Below, piece after piece: positions 47,266 through 54,082 of a stretch of DNA of 54,082 nucleotides. The translations under genes were made by a program, and so were the position numbers. The notes beneath the pieces were generated by a model. That model was not told where the DNA came from, made no database searches, and saw only the letters and a program-made list of their open reading frames with translations. Source of the DNA: Rhodocyclaceae bacterium. GTDB lineage: Bacteria > Pseudomonadota > Gammaproteobacteria > Burkholderiales > Rhodocyclaceae. How positions within the stretch are numbered: position 1 is the first letter of the stretch; each line of letters opens with the position of its first letter. The stretch spans positions 50,548-104,629 of the forward strand of contig VIKE01000023.1 of NCBI GenBank assembly GCA_008080565.1, read 5' to 3'.

Positions 47266-48624
47266 TTACAGCTTCACTTCGCCCTTGTCGGCGAGTTTCT
47301 GTTCGAGGTAATGAATGCTCGTGCCGCCTTCGACGAAACGGGCATCCTGCATCAATTCCTGATGCAGCGGAATATTGGTCTTGATGCCCTGGATGCTCAT
47401 CTCGGACAAGGCAATACGCATGCGGCGGATGGCCTGATCGCGCGTGTCACCGTAGGCGATGACCTTGGCAACCATCGAGTCGTAATGCGACGGCACGGTA
47501 TAGCCCTGATAAATGTGGGTATCGACCCGGATGCCGGGACCACCGGGTGGGTGATAAAACTCGATCTTGCCAGGACAGGGCACGAACGTGAAGGGATCTT
47601 CGGCGTTAATGCGGCATTCGATGGAATGACCGCGGAAGACGATGTCCTTCTGCTTGTAGCGAAGCTTCTCGCCAGCCGCGACACGAATCTGCTCCTGCAC
47701 GATATCGACACCGGTAATCATTTCGGTTACCGGGTGCTCGACCTGAACGCGGGTATTCATTTCAATGAAATAGAACTCGCCATTCTCATACAGGAATTCA
47801 AATGTACCAGCGCCCCGATAGCCAATCTTGCGGCAGGCTTCGGCGCAGCGTTCGCCGATACGGGCAATCAGACGGGCCGGAATGTGTGGTGCCGGCGCCT
47901 CTTCGATCACCTTCTGGTGACGGCGCTGCATCGAGCAGTCCCGTTCACCGAGGTAAATCGCGTTCTTGTATTCGTCGGCCAGGACCTGGATTTCCACGTG
48001 ACGCGGATTTTCCAGATACTTTTCCATGTACACCGCGGGATTGTTGAAGAAGCTGCCAGCCTCCTGCTTGGTCATCCCTACTGCATTGACCAGCGCGGCC
48101 TCAGTGTGCACGACGCGCATGCCGCGACCACCACCGCCACCAGCGGCCTTGATGATCACTGGATAACCGACGGCGCGGGCAATCTTGACGATTTCCTTCG
48201 GATCGTCGGGCAATTCGCCTTCGGAGCCCGGCACGCAAGGCACCATGGCTTCCTTCATCGCGTTCTTGGCCGACACCTTGTCACCCATCAGGCGAATGGT
48301 TTCAGCCCGCGGACCGATGAAAACGAAGCCGGAAGTTTCGACGCGCTCGGCAAAGTCGGCGTTTTCCGACAGGAATCCGTAACCCGGGTGAATCGCCTGG
48401 GCATCGGTCACTTCTGCCGCCGAAATGATGGCCGGTACGTTGAGGTAGCTCAGCGACGACGAGGCAGGGCCAATACAGACCGACTCATCAGCCAGCTTGA
48501 CGTATTTCGCCTCACGGTCCGCTTCGGAATGCACGACCACCGTCTTGATGCCAAGTTCACGGCAAGCACGCTGAATGCGCAAGGCGATTTCGCCGCGATT
48601 CGCGATAAGAATCTTTTCAAACAT
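47266..48624 (-). CDS. accC: Acetyl-CoA carboxylase, biotin carboxylase subunit
   Basis: A 452-residue ATP-grasp enzyme that carboxylates the biotin on AccB in fatty-acid synthesis. Diagnostic blocks: [36 protein letters not shown], the ATP Gly-rich loop [33 protein letters not shown], and [20 protein letters not shown] (catalytic Glu and Arg). A second start at 48630 (MAMFEK) is possible; neither has a strong ribosome site, and accB ends only 2 bases before that ATG, so translational coupling is likely. Confidence 0.97.
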   Translation of the reverse strand: MFEKILIANRGEIALRIQRACRELGIKTVVVHSEADREAKYVKLADESVCIGPASSSLSYLNVPAIISAAEVTDAQAIHPGYGFLSENADFAERVETSGFVFIGPRAETIRLMGDKVSAKNAMKEAMVPCVPGSEGELPDDPKEIVKIARAVGYPVIIKAAGGGGGRGMRVVHTEAALVNAVGMTKQEAGSFFNNPAVYMEKYLENPRHVEIQVLADEYKNAIYLGERDCSMQRRHQKVIEEAPAPHIPARLIARIGERCAEACRKIGYRGAGTFEFLYENGEFYFIEMNTRVQVEHPVTEMITGVDIVQEQIRVAAGEKLRYKQKDIVFRGHSIECRINAEDPFTFVPCPGKIEFYHPPGGPGIRVDTHIYQGYTVPSHYDSMVAKVIAYGDTRDQAIRRMRIALSEMSIQGIKTNIPLHQELMQDARFVEGGTSIHYLEQKLADKGEVKL

Positions 48625-48631
48625 GGCCATA

Positions 48632-49084
48632 TCAGCCAATCACATAAAGCGGCTCACCGAATTCCACCGGCTCGCCATTCTCGACCAGGATGGCCTTGAT
48701 AACGCCCGAAGCATCGGCTTCGATTTCGTTGAGCAGCTTCATGGCTTCGATGATGCACAGCGTTTCGCCCTGCTTGACGGTCTGGCCAACCTGGACGAAT
48801 GCTTCGGCACCGGGCGACGGCGAGCGATAGAAAGTGCCGACCATCGGCGACTTGACGATGTGGCCTTCCGGCAACTCGTCCTCGTCATCAAGGTTGACTG
48901 CGGAAGCAGCCGGCGCCCCCGGTGCCATCTGGGGAGGCGGCGCGTAATATTGCTGCGGGGCAGCGGCAACGGTGCCGTAATGCTTGGCGATACGAACCTT
49001 TTCTTCGCCCTCCGTCACTTCCAGCTCTGAAATGCCGGATTCCTGTACGAGGTCGATAAGTTTCTTGAGTTTACGCAGATCCAT
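48632..49084 (-). CDS. accB: Acetyl-CoA carboxylase, biotin carboxyl carrier protein
   Basis: A 150-residue carrier. The N-terminal helical part ([20 protein letters not shown]) is followed by a Pro/Ala/Gln linker (about 44-72) and the biotinyl domain with [20 protein letters not shown] and the biotin lysine in [15 protein letters not shown] (about residue 116). Start ATG 49084 has GGGAGTCTCC upstream. It is followed by accC and preceded by aroQ, 55 bases away, the standard accBC arrangement. Confidence 0.97.
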   Translation of the reverse strand: MDLRKLKKLIDLVQESGISELEVTEGEEKVRIAKHYGTVAAAPQQYYAPPPQMAPGAPAASAVNLDDEDELPEGHIVKSPMVGTFYRSPSPGAEAFVQVGQTVKQGETLCIIEAMKLLNEIEADASGVIKAILVENGEPVEFGEPLYVIG

Positions 49085-49139
49085 GGAGACTCCCTTCTGT
49101 GTTGCGCCCGTCGGGCACAAATGTCCGGCCTGAACCGGA

Positions 49140-49619
49140 CTATTCAATATTAAGCTTGTTAAGCAGATATTCGAGGGCCAGCAGGTAGCCCTCATGACCC
49201 AACCCGCAGATGACACCGATGGCCAGATCCGAAAAATACGAGTGATGGCGGAACGGTTCCCGCGCATGCACATTGGAAAGATGCACTTCGACGAACGGAA
49301 TCGCCACGGCCGCAATCGCATCACGCAAGGCTACGCTGGTATGCGTGTAGGCCGCGGGATTGATGATGATGGCGCGGACACCCTGTTCGCGAGCGGCATG
49401 AATACGCTCGATCAGCGCACCTTCATGATTGCTCTGGAACGCCTCAAGATCGACACCGGCCGTTTCCGCCATGCGCGCCAGCGACATGTTGATGTCCGAG
49501 AGGGTTACCTGGCCATAATGCTCAGGTTCACGTGTGCCAAGCAGGTTCAGATTCGGCCCGTGAATGACTAGGACACGAGGCTTTTCGACCGGCTTGGAAG
49601 CTGTTTTTCGCTTCGTCAT
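49140..49619 (-). CDS. aroQ: 3-dehydroquinate dehydratase, type II
   Basis: A 159-residue dodecameric shikimate-pathway enzyme. It has [21 protein letters not shown] (with the catalytic Tyr), [34 protein letters not shown] and [19 protein letters not shown] (catalytic His). About 13 extra residues ([13 protein letters not shown]) precede the usual start, but no nearer in-frame ATG exists. It heads the aroQ-accB-accC-prmA-DUF3426-pfkB run. Confidence 0.96.
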   Translation of the reverse strand: MTKRKTASKPVEKPRVLVIHGPNLNLLGTREPEHYGQVTLSDINMSLARMAETAGVDLEAFQSNHEGALIERIHAAREQGVRAIIINPAAYTHTSVALRDAIAAVAIPFVEVHLSNVHAREPFRHHSYFSDLAIGVICGLGHEGYLLALEYLLNKLNIE

Positions 49620-49658
49620 AGCTGCAAGTTTGCCGCAAATGGCTGCAACTTGTCCAGT

Positions 49659-50249
49659 CTATTCCTTTAGTAAAGCGCGTAGCGCATCGGCCCGGATGCG
49701 TTCGTGCGGACGTCCATCGTGGTGTTTCAGGCTGACTCGCTCCATGTTCGGCGGCAGAATGATCAGGTCCGCATCGGCCGTGTCGGTTTCCATGCGCAGC
49801 ACAGCCTCGACCCGCTCATTTCGCGATTCTACATGGTCGACGTCGATGGCGCGATTGAGCAGGAAGATCTCGACCTCTTTGGCGCTGTCGGCGAAGAGCA
49901 GGATATCGATGTGCGAATGCTCACCAGCCGTACCATCGAGGACTGACCCGGTCAGGTAGGGGTTGAAAATCGCCAGCAAGTCGAGCAGCTCGAGTGCCGT
50001 GTGGCGCAACATCCCGAGCAGCTCTTCATGCTCTTCGCCCTGATAGAGACTGCGATAAGCACGCAACTCGGCTTCGACCTCGGCGTTGTCCGGGAAGGCT
50101 GAATTGTCGGGCAGCCCCAGTTGGCGGGCCGCCTTCTTTTTGGCGTGGTGATAATCGGTAATGCCGTCTTCCGCCATCAGGCGGGCGGCGGCGCTGGCGA
50201 TGCTGGCCCGGGTGCCGGGGCTCGTACGTTGCCGTTCATGACGGGCCAT
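49659..50249 (-). CDS. Conserved protein with nucleotidyltransferase-like motif, function unknown
   Basis: A 196-residue soluble protein. Residues about 102-123 read YLTGSVLDGTAGEHSHIDIL followed by LF, resembling the GS-x(n)-D-x-D motif of minimal nucleotidyltransferases, but with H-I-D rather than a full D-x-D. Before it is a helical region (ARLMAEDGITDYHHAKKKAA). After it is FLLNRAIDVDHVESRNERVEAV and a late DADLIILPPN. I recall similar conserved proteins beside mpl in betaproteobacteria but no characterised member. It is divergent from mpl with 50 bases between starts. Confidence 0.7.
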   Translation of the reverse strand: MARHERQRTSPGTRASIASAAARLMAEDGITDYHHAKKKAARQLGLPDNSAFPDNAEVEAELRAYRSLYQGEEHEELLGMLRHTALELLDLLAIFNPYLTGSVLDGTAGEHSHIDILLFADSAKEVEIFLLNRAIDVDHVESRNERVEAVLRMETDTADADLIILPPNMERVSLKHHDGRPHERIRADALRALLKE

Positions 50250-50299
50250 GGGGACTCGATCAAGGTAAAATCGCCCCCATTCTAACGGCTCGAACTGAA

Positions 50300-51646
50300 A
50301 TGCACATTCACATTCTCGGCATCTGCGGCACTTTCATGGGCGGCGTAGCCCAACTGGCGGTCGATTCCGGCCACAAGGTCACGGGCTGCGACGCCAACGT
50401 CTATCCGCCGATGAGCGACCAGCTACGCGGTGCCGGTATCGAGCTGATCGAAGGTTTCGATGTCGAGCAACTGAAGCTGGCGCCTGATGTCTTCGTGATC
50501 GGCAACGCCATTTCGCGCGGCAACCCGCTGCTCGAAGCCATTCTCGACAAGGGCCTGCCTTATGTTTCCGGGCCGCAATGGCTGGCCGAGAACCTGCTGC
50601 AAGGCCGCTGGGTGCTTGGTGTCGCCGGCACCCATGGCAAGACGACGACAGCCTCGATGCTGGCCTGGATTCTCGAGGCCCCGAACATGGACCCCGGCTT
50701 CCTGATCGGCGGCGTGCCCCTGAATTTCGGCGTCTCGGCCCGACTGGGCGGCACACCGTTCTTCGTCATCGAGGCCGACGAGTACGACACGGCTTTCTGC
50801 GACAAGCGCTCCAAATTCGTCCATTACCGCCCGCGAACGGTCGTTCTGAATAACCTGGAATTCGATCACGCCGACATCTTCAGCGATCTGGCAGCCATCG
50901 AGACGCAATTTCACCACCTCATTCGCACCTTGCCGCAATCAGGGCTGATCGTTTCCAATGCCGCCGAGGCCAGTCTGGATCGCGTTTTGCAGCGCGGTTG
51001 CTGGACGCCGGTCGAGCGTTTCAACGCCCCGGACGGCTATCGCGTGACCGGCGACGACGCCCGTGGCGAACTGGTCTTGCACTCGCCCGATGGCAAGGTT
51101 AGGCGTACCGTCTGGGGGCTTTCCGGCGACCACAACCGGGCCAATGCCTGCGCCGCGCTGCTTGCCGCCCGCCATGTCGGCGTGCCGCTTGAACAGGGGC
51201 TGGATGCGCTGTCGCGCTTCGAGAATGTCAAACGGCGTATGGAAGTGCGTGGCGAAGTGCGCGGTGTGACGGTTTACGACGATTTTGCCCATCATCCGAC
51301 GGCCATCGCGACGACGGTTGCCGGCCTGCGTCGCAAGGTCGGCAGGGCCCGCATTCTGGCCGTGCTCGAACCGCGTTCGAACACGATGAAACTGGGCACG
51401 ATGAAGGCGCAACTACCGGACAGCCTGCGCGAGGTCGACATGGCTTTCTGCTACGCCGGCAATCTGGGTTGGGATGCGCGCGAGGCGCTGGCACCAATGG
51501 GCGAGCGCGCTGTCGTTGAGGATGACTTGGCCCGACTGGTCGACCAGATCGTCATCAACGCGCAACCGGGCGATCACATTCTGGTCATGAGCAACGGTGG
51601 CTTTGGTGGCATTCACGGCAAGATACTGGCCGGATTGACGGAGTAG
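50300..51646 (+). CDS. mpl: UDP-N-acetylmuramate:L-alanyl-gamma-D-glutamyl-meso-diaminopimelate ligase
   Basis: A 448-residue Mur-ligase-type enzyme that re-attaches recycled murein tripeptide to UDP-MurNAc. The start HIHILGICGTFMGGVAQLA, ATP loop GVAGTHGKTTTASMLAWIL (about residues 110-128), EADEYDTAFCDKRSKF (Mpl-specific relative to MurC), LEFDHADIF, and DDFAHHPTAIATTVAGLR with EPRSNTMKLG are present. It is monocistronic and ends 20 bases before a dispersed repeat copy and a strong terminator. Confidence 0.96.
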   Translation: MHIHILGICGTFMGGVAQLAVDSGHKVTGCDANVYPPMSDQLRGAGIELIEGFDVEQLKLAPDVFVIGNAISRGNPLLEAILDKGLPYVSGPQWLAENLLQGRWVLGVAGTHGKTTTASMLAWILEAPNMDPGFLIGGVPLNFGVSARLGGTPFFVIEADEYDTAFCDKRSKFVHYRPRTVVLNNLEFDHADIFSDLAAIETQFHHLIRTLPQSGLIVSNAAEASLDRVLQRGCWTPVERFNAPDGYRVTGDDARGELVLHSPDGKVRRTVWGLSGDHNRANACAALLAARHVGVPLEQGLDALSRFENVKRRMEVRGEVRGVTVYDDFAHHPTAIATTVAGLRRKVGRARILAVLEPRSNTMKLGTMKAQLPDSLREVDMAFCYAGNLGWDAREALAPMGERAVVEDDLARLVDQIVINAQPGDHILVMSNGGFGGIHGKILAGLTE

Positions 51647-51666
51647 CCTCCTTTTCGGCTGAACTT

Positions 51667-51702
51667 CCACGGTCGACCGGAAAAAACAGCCAAAAATGAA
51701 AA
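51667..51702 (+). repeat. Dispersed repeat copy downstream of mpl
   Basis: Core variant CCACGGTCGACCGG (51667-51680, one base different), then AAAAAA, CAGCC, AAAAA and TGAAA. The second A tract starts 11 bases after the core. It abuts the A run that begins the mpl/maeB terminator. Confidence 0.87.
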
Positions 51703-51735
51703 AGGCGCGGCGAGGTTTCCCTCCCGCGCCTTTTT
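51699..51735. terminator. Bidirectional terminator between mpl and maeB
   Basis: AAAAAGGCGCGG (51699-51710) pairs perfectly with CCGCGCCTTTTT (51724-51735) around a 13-base loop. A and T runs on opposite sides allow termination in both directions for the convergent mpl and maeB. Confidence 0.88.
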
Positions 51736-51747
51736 GTTGCGCCGGGT

Positions 51748-54024
51748 TTAGCGCTCCATGGATTCCACGACAGCCAGCGCAGTCATGTTGACCAGGCGAC
51801 GCACGGTGGCGGTCGAGGTCAGCACGTGCACAGGACGAGCCACGCCGAGCAGGATGGGGCCAATGGTCACGCCTTCGCCGCCGGTCATCTTGATCAGGTT
51901 GTAGGAGATGTTGGCAGCGTCGATGTTGGGCATGACCAGCAGGTTGGCCTCGCCCTTGAGCGGCGAATCCGGGTTGGCTTCACGGCGCAGGTCTTCATTG
52001 AGCGCCGAGTCACCGTGCATTTCGCCATCGACTTCCAGTTCGCCGGCTGACATGGCCGAAACCAGCCCGGCAGCGACGCTCATCTTGCGCGCCGACTCGG
52101 AATTGCTCGAACCGAAATTGGAATGCGAGAGCAGCGCGACCTTCGGATGGCTGCCGAAACGCTTGACCTGTTCGGCTGCCATGAGTGTCATTTCAGCGAT
52201 TTCCTGGGCGTTCGGGTTTTCGTTCACATGCGTGTCGCAGATGAACAGCGAGCGGCCCGGCAGCATCAGATAATTCATCGCCGCCAGCGTGCTGACGCCG
52301 GGACGCTTGCCAATGATCTGGCTAATCACGCCGAGATGGTGGCTGTACTGGCCGGTCATGCCGCAGATCATGCCGTCGGCGTAGCCGAGCTTGAGCAGCA
52401 TGGCGCCGATCACCGTCGGCTTGCGCCGCATAGCTTCCTTGGCGATGGCCGGTGTAATGCCCTGACGCGCCATGGCCTTGTGGTAGGCCGTCCAGCATTC
52501 GCGGTAACGCTCGTCGGATTCGGGATTGACGACATCAAAATCGACACCCTGCTTGATGCGCAGCTTGGCTTTTTCCAGACGGTGCTCGATAACGCCTGGA
52601 CGACCGATCAGGATCGGGCGGGCAAACTTTTCTTCGATGACCACCTGCGCGGCGCGCAAGACGCGCTCGTCTTCACCTTCAGCAAAAATGATGCGCTTGC
52701 CCTTGGCCTGACGGGCGGCCTGGAAGATGGCGCGCATGCCGACACCGGTGTGATAGACGAACTCCGACAACTTGGCGCGGTAGGCTGCCCAGTCGGTAAT
52801 CGGGCGGGTAGCAACGCCCGAATCCATGGCAGCCTGGGCGACGGCCGGCGCGATCTTGACAATCAGGCGCGGGTCGAAGGGCTTGGGAATCAGGTATTCC
52901 GGGCCGAAAGACAAGTCGGCGCCCGGATAGGCCATGGCCACTTCATCGGTCACTTCGGCCTCGGCCAGCTCGGCGATGGCGCGCACGGAGGCCATCTTCA
53001 TTTCTTCGGTAATGCGCGTGGCACCAACGTCGAGTGCGCCACGGAAGATGAACGGGAAGCACAGCACGTTGTTGACCTGGTTCACGTAGTCGGAACGGCC
53101 GGTGGCGATGATCGCATCCGGGCGGACTTCCTTGACCAGTTCAGGCATGATTTCCGGAGTCGGGTTGGCCAGCGCGAAGACCATCGGCTTGTCGGCCATG
53201 GTCTTGACCATGTCCTGCTTAACGACGCCGGCAGCTGAGAGGCCGAGGAAAATATCGGCGCCGATCATGGCGTCAGCCAGCGTACGCATTTCGGTATTCT
53301 GGGCGTAACGCGCCTTGGTCTCGTCCATGCCACCCGGGCGACCGACGTAGATGACGCCCTTGGAGTCGCAAATGGTGATGTTTTCGCGCTTGACGCCGAG
53401 ATCGCACCACAGATTCACGCAAGAGATGGCAGCGGCACCAGCGCCGGAAACGACGACCTTGACCTCGTCAATCTTCTTGCCAACGACCTTCAGGCCGTTG
53501 AGCATGGCGGCACCGGAAATGATCGCGGTGCCGTGCTGGTCATCGTGGAAGACGGGGATGTTCATCCGTGCCTTGAGCTTCTCTTCGATGTAGAAGCACT
53601 CCGGCGCCTTGATGTCTTCGAGGTTGATACCGCCGAGCGTCGGCTCGAGGGCGGCAATCATGTCGATCAGCTTGTCCGGGTCGTTCTCGGCCAGTTCGAT
53701 GTCGAAGACGTCAATACCGGCGAATTTCTTGAACAGGCAACCCTTGCCTTCCATGACCGGCTTGGAAGCCAGCGGGCCGATATTACCAAGGCCGAGCACG
53801 GCGGTGCCGTTGGTCACGACACCGACCAGATTGGCCCGCGAGGTATACCAGGCGGCCGTCGCCGGATCTTCGACGATCGCATCGCAGGCGGCAGCAACAC
53901 CCGGGGAGTAGGCCAGCGCGAGGTCGCGCTGATTGGTCAGGCCCTTGGTCGGGCGGACTGAAATCTTGCCCGGGGTGGGCCAGCGATGGTATTCGAGAGC
54001 GGCTTCGCGCAGATCCTTTTCCAC
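51748..54024 (-). CDS. maeB: NADP-dependent malic enzyme with C-terminal phosphotransacetylase-like domain
   Basis: A 758-residue MaeB-type enzyme decarboxylating malate to pyruvate. The malic domain shows [36 protein letters not shown], the metal and substrate region [34 protein letters not shown] and the NAD(P) loop [12 protein letters not shown]. From about residue 430 a phosphotransacetylase-like domain follows ([53 protein letters not shown]), usually regulatory rather than catalytic. GTG 54024 is chosen because CAGGAG lies 6 bases before it; an in-frame ATG at 54075 would add 17 residues without a ribosome site. Confidence 0.94.
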   Translation of the reverse strand: MEKDLREAALEYHRWPTPGKISVRPTKGLTNQRDLALAYSPGVAAACDAIVEDPATAAWYTSRANLVGVVTNGTAVLGLGNIGPLASKPVMEGKGCLFKKFAGIDVFDIELAENDPDKLIDMIAALEPTLGGINLEDIKAPECFYIEEKLKARMNIPVFHDDQHGTAIISGAAMLNGLKVVGKKIDEVKVVVSGAGAAAISCVNLWCDLGVKRENITICDSKGVIYVGRPGGMDETKARYAQNTEMRTLADAMIGADIFLGLSAAGVVKQDMVKTMADKPMVFALANPTPEIMPELVKEVRPDAIIATGRSDYVNQVNNVLCFPFIFRGALDVGATRITEEMKMASVRAIAELAEAEVTDEVAMAYPGADLSFGPEYLIPKPFDPRLIVKIAPAVAQAAMDSGVATRPITDWAAYRAKLSEFVYHTGVGMRAIFQAARQAKGKRIIFAEGEDERVLRAAQVVIEEKFARPILIGRPGVIEHRLEKAKLRIKQGVDFDVVNPESDERYRECWTAYHKAMARQGITPAIAKEAMRRKPTVIGAMLLKLGYADGMICGMTGQYSHHLGVISQIIGKRPGVSTLAAMNYLMLPGRSLFICDTHVNENPNAQEIAEMTLMAAEQVKRFGSHPKVALLSHSNFGSSNSESARKMSVAAGLVSAMSAGELEVDGEMHGDSALNEDLRREANPDSPLKGEANLLVMPNIDAANISYNLIKMTGGEGVTIGPILLGVARPVHVLTSTATVRRLVNMTALAVVESMER

Positions 54025-54082
54025 GGATTCTCCTGGGGGTTTAGGTATTAGGGAAAACCCGTTAGGGTACTCCAATCGTTGC

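Noticed and set aside
47086..48699. Long plus-strand open frame of 537 codons
   Set aside because: It is antisense to accC and the start of prmA, both with complete motifs.

Overview
The window reads as core chromosome of a betaproteobacterium, most like Rhodocyclales (Azonexaceae, Dechloromonas-type). The reasons are high GC, dense short-spaced operons, and characteristic neighbourhoods: algH-ruvX-pyrR-pyrB-pseudo-pyrC, pilGHIJ-chpA next to thiD-thiE-hemL, pcm-rhodanese-tolC facing waaA-waaC, and aroQ-accB-accC-prmA-DUF3426-pfkB. This placement rests on remembered gene order and protein style; no search was run.

Layout. 1-224: start of a transporter-like membrane protein, cut by the window edge. 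297-3999 (minus): pyrimidine operon with algH and ruvX. 4038-5444: photolyase. 5495-14596 (minus): type IV pilus chemosensory operon pilG-pilH-pilI-pilJ-chpA. 14781-17902 (plus): thiD-thiE-hemL-gdx, each gene overlapping the next. 18077-20707: an unusual soluble double-sensor protein ending in a CheW domain, behind a possible sigma-54 promoter. 20688-27918 (minus): uppP-yqiA-rnb-tonB-like-aroE-mtgA-mgtE. 27964-30003: small cysteine-cluster protein, Spy-like periplasmic protein and a lower-GC Mrr nuclease. 30135-32097: thiC with a TPP riboswitch but a broken reading frame. 32166-36734 (plus): two-domain alpha-carbonic anhydrase, TetR regulator with a perfect operator-like palindrome, pcm, rhodanese, tolC. 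36700-38912 (minus): waaA, waaC. 39068-42783 (plus): nucleotide-sugar epimerase, glmS, apaH. 42653-44256 (minus): OlsA/OlsB-like acyltransferase pair. 44351-50249 (minus): pfkB, DUF3426, prmA, accC, accB, aroQ and a nucleotidyltransferase-like protein. 50300-51646: mpl. 51748-54024: maeB.

The most interesting signal is not a gene. A roughly 36-base sequence occurs at seven loci (eight core copies). It has a 14-base core, CCACGGTCAACCGG, then an A/T tract, a GC-rich spacer, and a second A tract starting 10-11 bases after the core ends. Copies lie between genes and also inside thiE, thiC and waaA, where they encode unrelated peptides. One locus is a perfect 17-base inverted pair placed like a terminator. 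This architecture recalls the DNA-uptake signal sequences of Pasteurellaceae and Neisseriaceae and may be an undescribed counterpart; that is a hypothesis.

Second, thiC appears to have lost about 135 bases plus the reading frame in its conserved centre, although its riboswitch, thiD and thiE remain. Other points worth a look are the double-sensor CheW protein, the adhesin-E-like carbonic anhydrase fusion, the TetR gene whose start codon lies in a 16-base perfect palindrome, and an acyltransferase whose first membrane helix is only complete if translation starts at CTG. No tRNA, rRNA, CRISPR array, insertion sequence or prophage was seen, and no stretch over 300 bases lacks a gene.
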